Below, piece by piece: positions 1 through 10,400 of a stretch of 64,000 bases of DNA. Made by a program: the position numbers and the translations under genes. Numbering within the stretch: position 1 is the stretch's first letter; each line of letters begins with the position of its first letter. The notes below the pieces were generated by a model. The model saw only the letters and a list, made by a program, of their open reading frames with translations, was not told the DNA's origin and did no database searches. The stretch is from Treponema sp. (GTDB lineage Bacteria > Spirochaetota > Spirochaetia > Treponematales > Treponemataceae): positions 17,483-81,482 of the forward strand of contig JAEEWW010000003.1 in assembly GCA_016287815.1 (NCBI GenBank), read 5' to 3'.

Positions 1-824
1 TATGCTTTGCCTAAAAGTACGCCCTGCGCGTTGAAATTGCTTTTCGACCTTTCGCCTGTGTGCCGGGCAATGTTGTTTATGTCAAGGCATTCGCTTCCGT
101 CGCTCATGTAGGCAAGCTGGTCATCAACTTCGGCCTCTTTTCCATTAAGATAAGACTTTAAGGCAAGCCATGATTTTTCTGCACCAAAGTTTGCACGAAC
201 GACAGAAAGTTTTGCATTTTTTGCATTGCATGAAACAATGTCACTTGCAAAGATAACGTTCTTGTCTAAAAACTGTGCGTGACTTATTTTTACGCTGGCA
301 TTTTCGTCCAGAAGGCAGACAATTCTGACAGCTGCAAAAGCAGGTTTGTTTTTTCCGTCTGAATTTTTATCTGCATTTTTATCTGTTGTATTTGAAGAAA
401 AATCAAAAACAAAGTTCGAAGCAGTGTTTTTTTCTGCCTGAATAACAAAAAGTCCCGCGTATTCATCCGATGGCCCAAGTTCCAGCTTAATCAGCACGCT
501 TTTTTCGATGCCACAATCAGCGCCTATCTGCGCGCCGGTATTTTCTTTTACAGAAAAAATCTTTGTTTCAACATTCTGGTTTTTAAACCATTCACAGAAT
601 GTGTTTCCGAGCGCGCCTTCAATTTCTTTTCCTGAAACAAGCTTTTCAAGCTTGCTGAAATCACCGTCAGAAACGCTCACGTTTTGTGCATTGTTTTGTA
701 TATTAAGCTTTCCTTTTCCGTTGAGCTTTTCCGGAGCAGGAATTGAGGATTCGTTTATTTTTAAGTAACACCAGGTTTTTACTGGAAGTGCGCTTGCATT
801 TATCGTAATCATTTTGTTTTCCAT
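1..824 (-). CDS. sufD: Fe-S cluster assembly protein SufD (3' part runs off the left edge of the window)
   Basis: Open frame read by eye on the minus strand from ATG at 824 to the window edge (MENKMITINASALPVKTWCYLKINES...); the start overlaps the sufB stop; position in sufC-sufB-sufD order. Not in the ORF track because it is truncated. Confidence 0.8.
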   Translation of the reverse strand, partial: MENKMITINASALPVKTWCYLKINESSIPAPEKLNGKGKLNIQNNAQNVSVSDGDFSKLEKLVSGKEIEGALGNTFCEWFKNQNVETKIFSVKENTGAQIGADCGIEKSVLIKLELGPSDEYAGLFVIQAEKNTASNFVFDFSSNTTDKNADKNSDGKNKPAFAAVRIVCLLDENASVKISHAQFLDKNVIFASDIVSCNAKNAKLSVVRANFGAEKSWLALKSYLNGKEAEVDDQLAYMSDGSECLDINNIARHTGERSKSNFNAQGVLLGKA

Positions 825-2230
825 CAGCCGATTGCTCCTTCCATTTCAAGTTTGATAAGGTTATTCATTTCTACGGCGTATTCAAGCGGCAGTTCTTTTG
901 CTACAGGATTTGCAAAGCCTGTTACTATCATCTGTCTTGCTTCTTCTTCGCTTATTCCGCGGCTCATCAGATAGAAAATTGCATCTTCAGAAATCTTTCC
1001 GATTTTTGCTTCGTGACCTAAATCAGCATCGCTTGTACGTACATCCATTGAAGGAATTGTGTCTGAGCGCGAAATGTTGTCGAGCATGAGCGAAGCACAG
1101 CTTACAGAAGATTTTGCGCGCTTTGCGTTTTCTTTTATTTCGATTGAGCTTCGGAAGGTATTTTTTCCGCCGCTTTTAGAAATTGATTTTGCATTTACGA
1201 ACGAGGTTGTGTCTTTTCCGATATGGACAACGCGCGTTCCTGTGTCTAAGTCCTGTCCGTTGCCTGAGAAGGTAATTCCTGTGTATTCGCTTTTTGAGCG
1301 GTCACCTTTAAGAATACTGGTCGGGTAGAGGTAAGAAGTGTGAGATCCGAACGAGCCTGAAATCCATTCGATTGTACCGCCTTCTTCTACGATTGCACGT
1401 TTGGAGTTAAGGTTGTACATGTTTTTTGACCAGTTTTCAATCGTTGAATAGCGGACGGTAGAATTTTTTCCGACATAGATTTCTACGCAGCCTGCGTGCA
1501 GGTTTGCAACATTGTATTTAGGTGCTGAACAGCCTTCAATAAAGTGAAGGTATGCGTCATCGTCAACGATAATAAGCGTATGTTCAAACTGTCCGGCTCC
1601 TGCTGCATTTAAGCGGAAATAGGATTGAAGCGGAATGTCTAAGTGTACGCCTTTAGGAACGTATACAAAGGAACCGCCTGACCATACTGCACCGTGCAGA
1701 GCCAGGAATTTATGTTCATTTGGCGGCAAAAGATGCATGAATTTGCTTCTTGCAAGTTCTGCGTATTCGCCTGTAAGGCCGCTTTCTATGTCCGTGTAAA
1801 TTACGCCCTGTTCCTGAACTTCTTTTTTTACATTGTGGTAAACAAGTTCTGAATCGTATTGAGCGCCAACACCTGCTAAGGCTTCGCGCTCTGCCTGAGG
1901 AATTCCTAAGCGTTCAAAGGTGTTTTTTATGTCTTCAGGAACTTCTTCCCATTTGCCTTTCATGCTTGTGTTGGCACGAACATAGGAAGAAATTGAATCC
2001 ATGTTAAGTCCTTCAAGGGAAGGTCCCCAGTCCGGCACCGGAATTGAATTGTATAGTTCAAGCGATTTAAGACGGAATTCTTTCATCCATTCAGGATCGT
2101 TTTTTTCTTTTGAAATTGTTTCTACTATTTCCTTTGTAAGTCCGTTTTCAAGGCGATAAAAGTCTTTTTCATCGTCCTTAAAGTCGTACATACTGCGGTT
2201 TATATCATCAATCTGTGATTTCTTCTTCAT
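824..2230 (-). CDS. sufB: Fe-S cluster assembly protein SufB
   Basis: 468 aa; SufB-like C-terminal core (FVNAKSISKSGGKNTFRSSIEI..., SCASLMLDNISRSDTIPSMDVRTSDADLGHEAKIGKISEDAIFYLMSRG). Confidence 0.97.
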   Translation of the reverse strand: MKKKSQIDDINRSMYDFKDDEKDFYRLENGLTKEIVETISKEKNDPEWMKEFRLKSLELYNSIPVPDWGPSLEGLNMDSISSYVRANTSMKGKWEEVPEDIKNTFERLGIPQAEREALAGVGAQYDSELVYHNVKKEVQEQGVIYTDIESGLTGEYAELARSKFMHLLPPNEHKFLALHGAVWSGGSFVYVPKGVHLDIPLQSYFRLNAAGAGQFEHTLIIVDDDAYLHFIEGCSAPKYNVANLHAGCVEIYVGKNSTVRYSTIENWSKNMYNLNSKRAIVEEGGTIEWISGSFGSHTSYLYPTSILKGDRSKSEYTGITFSGNGQDLDTGTRVVHIGKDTTSFVNAKSISKSGGKNTFRSSIEIKENAKRAKSSVSCASLMLDNISRSDTIPSMDVRTSDADLGHEAKIGKISEDAIFYLMSRGISEEEARQMIVTGFANPVAKELPLEYAVEMNNLIKLEMEGAIG

Positions 2231-2297
2231 ATAAAATCCTAATCTTTATGCTACTATGCTGCGGCTCGCATTTTTGCTGCGTTACAGGCACAGTCTT

Positions 2298-3044
2298 TTA
2301 CGCGGTTAAAAAGCGTTCAAAACCGTTTTTGTTGATTTCTTCTACAAGTTCAGCACCGCCGGTTTCTACAATGTGACCTTTTACAAGCACATGCGCATAG
2401 TCTACTTTAAGGCTTTCAAGAATCTTTGTGCTGTGTGTAATAATCAATAATGCGCCGTCATCTTTCTGCTGGTATGCTTCAATTCCCTTGGAAACTGTGC
2501 GGACTGCGTCAACGTCAAGGCCGGAATCTGTTTCGTCAAGAATTGCAAACTTTGGCTCAAGCATTAAAAGCTGTAAGATTTCTGCCTTTTTGCGCTCTCC
2601 GCCGGAAAAACCTACGTTTAAGTCGCGGTCTGCATAAGAAAAATCCATGTTCAAAAGCTTCATCTTTTCTTCCATGGTTTTACGAACCTGAAAAAGATTC
2701 TGTCTTTTGCCGGTTATCTGTTCCATTGCGCTGCGGATGAACTTTGTTACCGTAATGCCTGGAATTTCTATCGGGCTCTGGAAGGTCATAAACATTCCGA
2801 GCTTTGCGCGCTTGTCCGGGCTGTATTCTGTTATGTCTTCGCCGGAAAATATAATCTTTCCGCTGTTTACTGTGTATGAAGGATGTCCCATTAAGACGTT
2901 GCCTAAGGTTGATTTTCCGGCTCCGTTAGGCCCTAAAAGGATATGTGTTTCGCCAGGTTTTATTTCCAAATTGATTTTTGAAAGAATCTGTTTTTCTTTG
3001 ATGCCGGCAGACAAATCAGCTGCGGATAGTAAAATGTTTCCCAT
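2298..3044 (-). CDS. sufC: Fe-S cluster assembly ATPase SufC
   Basis: ABC ATPase with Walker A GPNGAGKST, signature FSGGERKKAEILQ, Walker B FAILDETDSGLD; adjacent to sufB. Confidence 0.97.
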   Translation of the reverse strand: MGNILLSAADLSAGIKEKQILSKINLEIKPGETHILLGPNGAGKSTLGNVLMGHPSYTVNSGKIIFSGEDITEYSPDKRAKLGMFMTFQSPIEIPGITVTKFIRSAMEQITGKRQNLFQVRKTMEEKMKLLNMDFSYADRDLNVGFSGGERKKAEILQLLMLEPKFAILDETDSGLDVDAVRTVSKGIEAYQQKDDGALLIITHSTKILESLKVDYAHVLVKGHIVETGGAELVEEINKNGFERFLTA

Positions 3045-3195
3045 AGAAACTCCGTGTATTATAATTTTTGAACGTTTTGTTCTGTTAAGGAGGGCAGAAA
3101 AAGCAGCCCTTGTAACTTAGAATATACTGAAAAAATACATAATAATCAATCAAAAAACTGGCGGTTTGGTAGGTTAATCGTCGGTTTTGCCAGTA

Positions 3196-3227
3196 CAAAA
3201 AAAATATGCGCCAGCTTGTGGCGCATA
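3196..3227 (-). terminator. Rho-independent terminator downstream of glgC
   Basis: TATGCGCCA-GCTTG-TGGCGCATA hairpin at 3205-3227; on the minus strand it is followed by a T run. Confidence 0.8.
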
Positions 3228-3272
3228 CGATAAGTTTTTTGAGTAAGGATAATAAACCTGTATTTATTCTGT

Positions 3273-4565
3273 TTAGATTACTGTTCCGCTTGGAATTGTA
3301 ACGCCTTTTCGTATTACTACGATTCCATCAGAAACATAGAATAATCCGTGGTCACCGTCTTCGTATTTTTTCCCGTCTACGTTAATGCGGCAGTTATCTC
3401 CTATGCAGGAGTTTTTATCGATAATTGCTTTTGCAATCTTACAGTTTTTACCGATTCCCATAAGCGGAACGCCTTTTTTGATTTTATTTTCTTTGTCAAA
3501 ATAAGATTCGTAAAAGTCGCTACCCATTGTAATTACTCCGTCCAATTCCGTGCCGGATTCAATTACAGAACGGATTCCGATTACAGAATGATTGATTTTA
3601 GCCCTTGTAATTACACAGCCTTCTGCTGCTGTAGAATTTTTAAGCACGGCTTCGTTAAGTTTTGAAGGCGGAAGGTTACGCAGTGTTGTGTAAATCGGAC
3701 CGTTTTCATCATAAAAGTTAAACGGTGGATTTATATCTGTAAGTGCAAGTGTTGCATTGTAAAAACTTTCGATTGTTCCGATATCTTCCCAGTAGCCGTT
3801 GAAAATATATGAATTAATATGTTTTGTGTTTACAGCCATCGGAATAATTTCTTTTCCGAAGTCCGTATAGTCATTGTTTTTAAGAAGTTCTTCCATTACC
3901 GGAGCGTTGAAAATGTAAATACCCATAGAGGCAAGGTATTCTTTTTCTTTCGGTAAATCTCCTCTTGTTTTTGCAGGAATTTTCCATTCGTCGATATTTA
4001 AGTCTTTGGCAGGTTTTTCCATAAATTCAGAGATGCGGCGGTTAGAATCAATTTTCATAATTCCGAAGCCTGAAGCATCCTTGCGGTTTACGGCTGTTGC
4101 TGCAATTGTAATGTCTGCCTTTGAATCAAGGTGTGCCTGCATGAATGCGCGTAAATCCATGCGGTAAAGCTGATCACCGGAAAGAATTATATAGTGTGTC
4201 GGATTCTGGGATTTAAAGTGAATGAAATTTTTTCGGACAGCATCTGCCGTTCCTTCGTACCAGCCTGAAGAATTTTCCAAAGTCTGTTCGGCTGCAAGAA
4301 TTTCAACGAATCCGCCTGAAAAGCGGTCAAAAGTATAGGCCTTGGAAATGTGCATGTGCAAAGAAGCAGAATTGAACTGTGTTACAAGATAAATCTTTTT
4401 ATAGCCTGAATTTATACAGTTAGAAATCGGAATATCTACAATTCTGTAGCGTCCGCCGAACGGAACTGCCGGTTTAGAACGTTCTTTTGTAAGTGGATAA
4501 AGTCTTGTGCCTTTGCCACCGCCTAAAATAATTGCTGCAACCCTGATTTCATCAATTTCTGCCAT
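3273..4565 (-). CDS. glgC: Glucose-1-phosphate adenylyltransferase
   Basis: 430 aa; N-terminal AAIILGGGKGTRLYPLTKERSKPAVPFGGRYRIVDIPISNCINSG; GlgC signatures (WYEGTADAVRKN, YWEDIGTI). Confidence 0.97.
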   Translation of the reverse strand: MAEIDEIRVAAIILGGGKGTRLYPLTKERSKPAVPFGGRYRIVDIPISNCINSGYKKIYLVTQFNSASLHMHISKAYTFDRFSGGFVEILAAEQTLENSSGWYEGTADAVRKNFIHFKSQNPTHYIILSGDQLYRMDLRAFMQAHLDSKADITIAATAVNRKDASGFGIMKIDSNRRISEFMEKPAKDLNIDEWKIPAKTRGDLPKEKEYLASMGIYIFNAPVMEELLKNNDYTDFGKEIIPMAVNTKHINSYIFNGYWEDIGTIESFYNATLALTDINPPFNFYDENGPIYTTLRNLPPSKLNEAVLKNSTAAEGCVITRAKINHSVIGIRSVIESGTELDGVITMGSDFYESYFDKENKIKKGVPLMGIGKNCKIAKAIIDKNSCIGDNCRINVDGKKYEDGDHGLFYVSDGIVVIRKGVTIPSGTVI

Positions 4566-4676
4566 TTTTTAATCTCCTGCGCCGGTTTGCCCGAACGGTT
4601 TTTGTGGTTTTGTTTAATTTATAAGAAAATTATAAATCCATATTTTAGATTTTACAAATAAATAAAAAAGAATTAG

Positions 4677-4703
4677 TTAACAACAATTTTGAAATTCCGA
4701 TAA
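4677..4703 (+). promoter_or_regulatory. Candidate sigma-28 (FliA)-type promoter for the flagellar rod genes
   Basis: TTAA-N15-TCCGATAA, resembling TAAA-N15-GCCGATAA, about 43 bp upstream of the ATG at 4747. Confidence 0.4.
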
Positions 4704-4746
4704 TTATAGTAAGGAAATAAACTCCTATAAGGCAGGTAATAAAGAG

Positions 4747-5547
4747 ATGATACGCGGATTGTACACAGGCGCAAGCGGAATGAATGCACAGCAGCACAGA
4801 CTTGATGCAATTTCTAATAATCTGGCAAATGTTGATACGGCAGGCTATAAGCGCGATGTAACGGTCAGCAAATCTTTTTCTGAACTTTTAATAAGAAGAT
4901 GTGACGCTGACGGAGTTTATACAACAACTTTTGGTTCAGCAGACGCAGCCCCGGTTGTCGGAAAACTTGGTTTGGGCGTAGAAGCCAATGAAAATTATAC
5001 GGATTTTCAGCAGGGCTCTTTCCGCCTGACAGATGCAAATACTGATTTAGCTTTAAGCGGTGAAGGTTTCTTTGCCGTCATGACACCTTATGGTGAACGT
5101 TATACACGCAACGGAAACTTTTTTGTTGGTAAAGAAGGAATTCTTGAAACTAAAGACGGTTATCCTGTTCTTGGTGAAAACGGTTTGATTCATGTTTCTG
5201 ACGATCAGTTTAAGGTTAATGAAAACGGTATGATTTATAACCTTGCAGATAATTCTGTAATAGACAGATTCCGTACTGTTCGTTTTGATAACGAACGTTA
5301 TTTACAGAAAATGGGTTCAAGTCTTTATGCTTCTAACGATATTTCTGGAGAAGCATATATTGCAGAAGGCGATGAGCGTCCGACTTTTTTGCAGGGCTAT
5401 ATGGAAACCAGCAACGTAAACGTTGTAAATGAAATGGTTCAGATGATAGAAGTTAACCGTGCTTACGAAGCAAACCAGAAGACGATTCAAAGCCAGGATA
5501 CGATGTTAAGCAATTTGTGGTCTCGCGTTGCCACACGCCGCGGATAA
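4747..5547 (+). CDS. Flagellar hook-basal body (rod) protein, FlgF/FlgG family
   Basis: N-terminus MIRGLYTGASGMNAQQHRLDAISNNLANVDTAGYKRD; C-terminus SNVNVVNEMVQMIEVNRAYEANQKTIQSQDTMLSN. Confidence 0.93.
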   Translation: MIRGLYTGASGMNAQQHRLDAISNNLANVDTAGYKRDVTVSKSFSELLIRRCDADGVYTTTFGSADAAPVVGKLGLGVEANENYTDFQQGSFRLTDANTDLALSGEGFFAVMTPYGERYTRNGNFFVGKEGILETKDGYPVLGENGLIHVSDDQFKVNENGMIYNLADNSVIDRFRTVRFDNERYLQKMGSSLYASNDISGEAYIAEGDERPTFLQGYMETSNVNVVNEMVQMIEVNRAYEANQKTIQSQDTMLSNLWSRVATRRG

Positions 5548-5561
5548 TCAGGAGAAAATAA

Positions 5562-6356
5562 ATGGTACGAAGTTTATGGACAGCAGCAACAGGAATGAAC
5601 GGACAGCAGTCAAATATTGACGCTATTTCACATAACCTTTCCAATGTAAACACAACCGGCTATAAACAGCAGCGGGTTGAATTTGAAGACCTTATCTATC
5701 AGAACATAAAAACTGCCGGAACTCCTGCTACAGAAGATACTGTTAATCCTGTAGGAATTCAGCAGGGAGCCGGTGTTAGGGTAGGTGCTACACAGCGTGT
5801 ATTTACTCAGGGCTCTTTGCAGAATACCGGAGTTGATACAGACCTTGCAATTGTTGGAGACGGTTTCTTCCGTGTGCAGAAATACGACGGAAGCTATGCC
5901 TATACCCGTGACGGTACATTTAAAGTTGATATGACTGGTCAGCTTGTAAATAACAATGGTCTTCGCGTAATGCCTGAAATTATTCTTCCTGAAGGATATG
6001 ACATTCATACTCTTGCAATCAGCGATGACGGTCGTGTAACAGTAAAAATAAATGGTGAAAAAACACCTACTCTTGTAGGACAGATGGAACTTTACCGTTT
6101 TCCGAATGCAGTAGGCCTTAAAGCCAACGGAGACAATCTTTATACAGTAACAAACGCAAGCGGACAGCCGATTGCCGGTCGCCCGGGATATGAAGGTATG
6201 GGTGTTACAAAGCACAAGTTTGTTGAAATGTCCAACGTTTCTGTTGTAAACGAAATGGTTCAGATGATTGTAGCACAGCGTGCTTACGAATTTAACAGTA
6301 AGGCAATTCAGACAAGCGATACAATGCTTAATACAGCCGTAAACCTTAAACGCTAG
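5562..6356 (+). CDS. flgG: Flagellar distal rod protein FlgG
   Basis: MVRSLWTAATGMNGQQSNIDAISHNLSNVNTTGYKQQRVEFEDLIYQ; C-terminal EMVQMIVAQRAYEFNSKAIQTSDTML. Confidence 0.96.
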   Translation: MVRSLWTAATGMNGQQSNIDAISHNLSNVNTTGYKQQRVEFEDLIYQNIKTAGTPATEDTVNPVGIQQGAGVRVGATQRVFTQGSLQNTGVDTDLAIVGDGFFRVQKYDGSYAYTRDGTFKVDMTGQLVNNNGLRVMPEIILPEGYDIHTLAISDDGRVTVKINGEKTPTLVGQMELYRFPNAVGLKANGDNLYTVTNASGQPIAGRPGYEGMGVTKHKFVEMSNVSVVNEMVQMIVAQRAYEFNSKAIQTSDTMLNTAVNLKR

Positions 6357-6431
6357 TTTTAGGACTTTGTAATGAAATCTGCGGCGGTAAATGAACGGAA
6401 TATTGTGCGGGAATAAAATAGAGGGGAATTT

Positions 6432-6944
6432 ATGACAATCGGACAAATTGCATCTTCACAGATTTATGGAACAGAAGCGATTCAATCGGGTAAAATCCGC
6501 AGTGAAAAAAGCATGTTTGAAAATCTTCTTTCTGAAATAAAAACAGAAAAATATGAAGGAGTCGGAAAAAACGTTTCTTCTAGTCAGATTGTCGAAAAAG
6601 GTCACATAAACGGTGATTGGAACCGCGGTTTTGCAGGAACTTATACAGCCGAAAGTGACAAAAACTCTTTACCGCAGGGAGCTGCCGCAAATTCAGCATT
6701 CCGTCCTTCAGATAAAAAAATTGACAGAACTAGCAAACTTTACGAAAAATCACTGGAACTTGAATCTTATTTTGTAAAAATGCTTGTTTCTTCTATGCGC
6801 AAAACAGTCGTAAAGGCCAACGGAAATTCCAACTATGCCCAGTCAATGTACGAAGACATGATGTACGACGAATACACAAACGCCCTTACAAAAAATGCAC
6901 ACTTCGGCATTGCAGACCAGATTTATCTGGAACTGAATGTGTAA
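6432..6944 (+). CDS. Flagellar rod-binding protein, FlgJ N-domain-like
   Basis: C-terminal ESYFVKMLVSSMRKTV...YEDMMYDEYTNALTKNAHFGIADQIYLEL; follows flgG. Confidence 0.8.
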   Translation: MTIGQIASSQIYGTEAIQSGKIRSEKSMFENLLSEIKTEKYEGVGKNVSSSQIVEKGHINGDWNRGFAGTYTAESDKNSLPQGAAANSAFRPSDKKIDRTSKLYEKSLELESYFVKMLVSSMRKTVVKANGNSNYAQSMYEDMMYDEYTNALTKNAHFGIADQIYLELNV

Positions 6945-6980
6945 ATAAGTTCAAACAGACACAGAATTTCACATTCAAAC

Positions 6981-7400
6981 TTACACAACATCAACTTTAT
7001 CAACTACAAGATAACTTCGCATTATTCCGTCTTCTTCTCGGACGATAAACGTTCCTTCAACTTCAATTTCTGTTAAATGCTTCGGGAACTTTATTGATTT
7101 TTCGGCTTTTAATAAGTCAAAGCCGGCTGAACAGCAGCCTGCAATATCATTTACGATTATGCATTGAAAAAGCGGCCCTTCATTAATGTCTTTATTTTCG
7201 TAATATGTACCGCGCATCTTGATTCTTGTGCCGTTAAAATTTTCGGCTTCCATCAGCATGTTGTAAACCTGCGCATAAAGAATCGTTGTACCGAGTTTTG
7301 TTAAATCAAGTGTCTTTTTTGAATTTGCTGCCGGTGCTGCAGAAACACAAAGGTTTACGAATAACAAAAATCCTGCTGCAAATATAATTATTTTTTTCAT
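6981..7400 (-). CDS. Putative secreted protein of unknown function
   Basis: 139 aa with N-terminal signal peptide-like sequence (MKKIIIFAAGFLLFVNLCVSAAPA). Confidence 0.6.
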   Translation of the reverse strand: MKKIIIFAAGFLLFVNLCVSAAPAANSKKTLDLTKLGTTILYAQVYNMLMEAENFNGTRIKMRGTYYENKDINEGPLFQCIIVNDIAGCCSAGFDLLKAEKSIKFPKHLTEIEVEGTFIVREEDGIMRSYLVVDKVDVV

Positions 7401-7432
7401 ATTAATCCTGAAATAAATCCGCGAGTATACTA

Positions 7433-10400
7433 TTAACAGAATGAAGTAATGTCAATTTCCTTTCCGTAGCGAAGATAAAAAAGGCAGACCTTTATTTTTT
7501 CAGCCGGTACGTTAAAAAGTTCTGATGCTGCAAGTCTGTAACATTTTTGCTGTTCATAATATTTTTCAGGAATGATTTTTTCATCTGTTTTGTAGTCTAC
7601 AATAAGATAAGAGTTGTCCGGATTTTTTATTATTAAATCCATTGTTCCGCGGATAATTTTTCCATTAAAGCTGTGAAGGAATTTATATTCTGCCTTGTGC
7701 CATGTTGAGTTTTTTAAAGCAGAACCGCAGGCGGATCCGGTAAAATATTCAGTCATTTTTCTGCAGGTTTGTGCAATTTTTTCAAGCTGTATGGAAGTCA
7801 GCTGTCCTTTATAATTTGAAGGTACAAAGAAGTTTTCAGGCGTAATTCCGTTTGCAAAGGCTTCAAGATAGGCGTGGGCTAAAGTTCCAAAATCATTAGC
7901 ACTGAATCCTTTTTTTGAAGTTTGCTCCAGAAGGGAAGTTAACTCTGGAAATATAATTTTGTCAGCGGAAATTTCATCCGTATTAGAAAAGTCGGATTTT
8001 TCGAGCGAACTTGGCGAAATGTATCTTGATTCAATTATTTCTTTTTTTATTACAGAGTTTTCATTTATTTCGCTGTATTTGCCCGCGGCTTTACTGATAA
8101 ATTCAAGTTTTTCGTTAAGATTATTCTTTCTCTCAGCAGAAATGCTCTTAATTAGTTCAGTTTTGTATACAGGTTCAATTGAATTATAGTCAAATTCCGG
8201 AAGAATTTCGTCATCTTTTGCAAAAATTGTTTTGCCGCGGGCAAATTCGCTGTCGCCTGTAATTTCAGGATAGTAAAATTTCAATATTCTTTGCAGGCAG
8301 TTTTCAGATGCAGTTTGCTTATCTTCATCCGATTTTTTATCTTTTGATTTTGTATCCTTTGGCTCAGAAAAAGATCCTGTAATATAAGCTTCATGTTCTG
8401 CGCGCGTAATTCCAACATAAATTAACCGAAGGAATTCTGCCATATTCTTTTTACGTTCTTTTTCACTTTGAAGCAAATAAAAATAGTTACTTTTTTTGCC
8501 GTTAAGGTTTACCGTAATTCCGAATTCATCATCAAAAAATACCTGCTGCAAATCCGGTCTTGGCTGCGGATTCTTAAAACAGCCGAGTACAAAAACTACT
8601 TTAAACTGCAAGCCCTTGCTTTTGTGAATCGTCATTATTTTTACGGCATCACGTTCTTCCATAGGATAGCTTATGTCGCTGTCTTCAATGCTGCTAGAAT
8701 CCCCTAAAGCCGAAGTTTCCTTATCTTTTTCTATTGAAAGCTGATCAACTAGCCATGTTAAGCCGTAGCCGTTTTCGTCAGCCTGCCGGGCAATTTCAAA
8801 AAGCAAGTCATATTGTTCGCCGTAAAGAGAAACTGTTTTGTTCCACATTGTTTCGTAGCGGTAGCCGTATTCATACCATAGTTTTGTAATTACCTGCGTA
8901 AGCGGGTGGCTTAAAGAAAATTCTGTAAATTCTTTTTGAAGTTCAATTGCTGCCTGATATTTTTTATTTTCTGCCGCGCTTATATTTAATTCCGCCGTAA
9001 AATCTGAATTTAGTCGGGCAATAATTTCTTCAACGGATTTTTCTGAAAGATTTACAAACGGTGAACGCAAAAAAGACGCAAAACTGAGCGTGTCTCCAGG
9101 ATAAACGCAAAGGCGCAAAAAATTATATATATCATTTACCGGTGCTTCGGCAAAAATATTTTTCTGTGCATCGGTTGTATACTGAATGCCTGCGCGGTTT
9201 AAATATCTTGTTAAATATTTTCTGTTTGTGCGCGAACGGTCAAGAATTGCAATGTCCCTGTACTGAAGTCGCTTTCCGTCCGGAAGCGTTTTTCCAACCA
9301 GTGTAAGAATCTTGTGCGCAATAAAATATGCTTCCTGATCATTGGCAGAAATAAAGGCATCTTTTTCAGATTCTGCTTCTATGCCGTCTTTTTTAAGCCG
9401 CTTTAGAATTGGTTCTACATTTGAATTGTAAATGCAGAAGTGCAGTGGAATGAAATAATTTTCTGCCGCCTTCTTTCTGTCATTATCTTCCTCTAAAGCC
9501 GGATTTTTTAGCGCTGCATTGTTTTCTGCAAATGCTGCTTCAAAATCTTCTGCAGGATTTTCCGGGAATACCCAGAATTGAGGATTAGAATCATTTATTC
9601 TGTCACGCTGCAAAACTTTTTTTAACGAGCCGTTTTTATTTGATTCGGCATAGCCGCCAAAAATCTGGTTAAACGCTTTTAAAAGATTTTTTGACGAACG
9701 GTAATTGTAGACCATTTGAAGCGGCTCTACATTCAAATCTTTTGCAAGCTGTTTAAAAACTGAAACATCTGCTCCGCGGAATTTATAAATAGACTGTTTT
9801 TCATCGCCGACAAAAAACAGCTTACCCTTGTTGTTCCCGTTTTTATCCTGTTCGTTCAGAATAAAAAGCAAATCGCGGTTTTTATTATTATTGTCCTGAA
9901 ATTCGTCTATCATTATTGCCTGATAGGCTTTCTGTTCCTGAAGCCTTAAATCTTCCTGTTCGCATAAAGCTTTTAATGCCAGTTCCGAAACATCTTTAAA
10001 AGAAAGTTTTCCCGAACTTCGCTTAAGCGTGTTTACCTGAACAAGCAGTTTGTCAAGAAGTTCAAGAAGCCGCCTTATGTTTTTTAATTCAAGAATATAA
10101 GAGGCAATTGGTGCTATTTTAGTATTTATTAAATAAGGAAGCCCTGAATCTTTATTAAAAAGTGCCTGTAAATCGCGTGTGTAGCCTGCAAGCCTCTGAC
10201 TAAAGCATGCAGATTTAAGCCAGCTGTAAAAATCAGATACAGAAGCAAGAGTTTCTTCGCTTTCCAGGTTTTCAGCTGTAAGTTTTGCAGGCTGAGGAAG
10301 ATTTAAAAGCAAATTGCTTTCTTCGTATTTATCAAGCGGAAGAAATTTTTTAAGTTCAGAAAAATATGGGGTATCTTTTTTAGAAGGATAAAGCTCTGCG

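Noticed and set aside
290-478. 62-aa minus-strand ORF
   Set aside because: Out-of-frame shadow inside the truncated sufD gene.
5628-6446. 272-aa ORF antisense to flgG
   Set aside because: Cysteine/tyrosine-rich, no family resemblance; shadow of a well-supported flgG.
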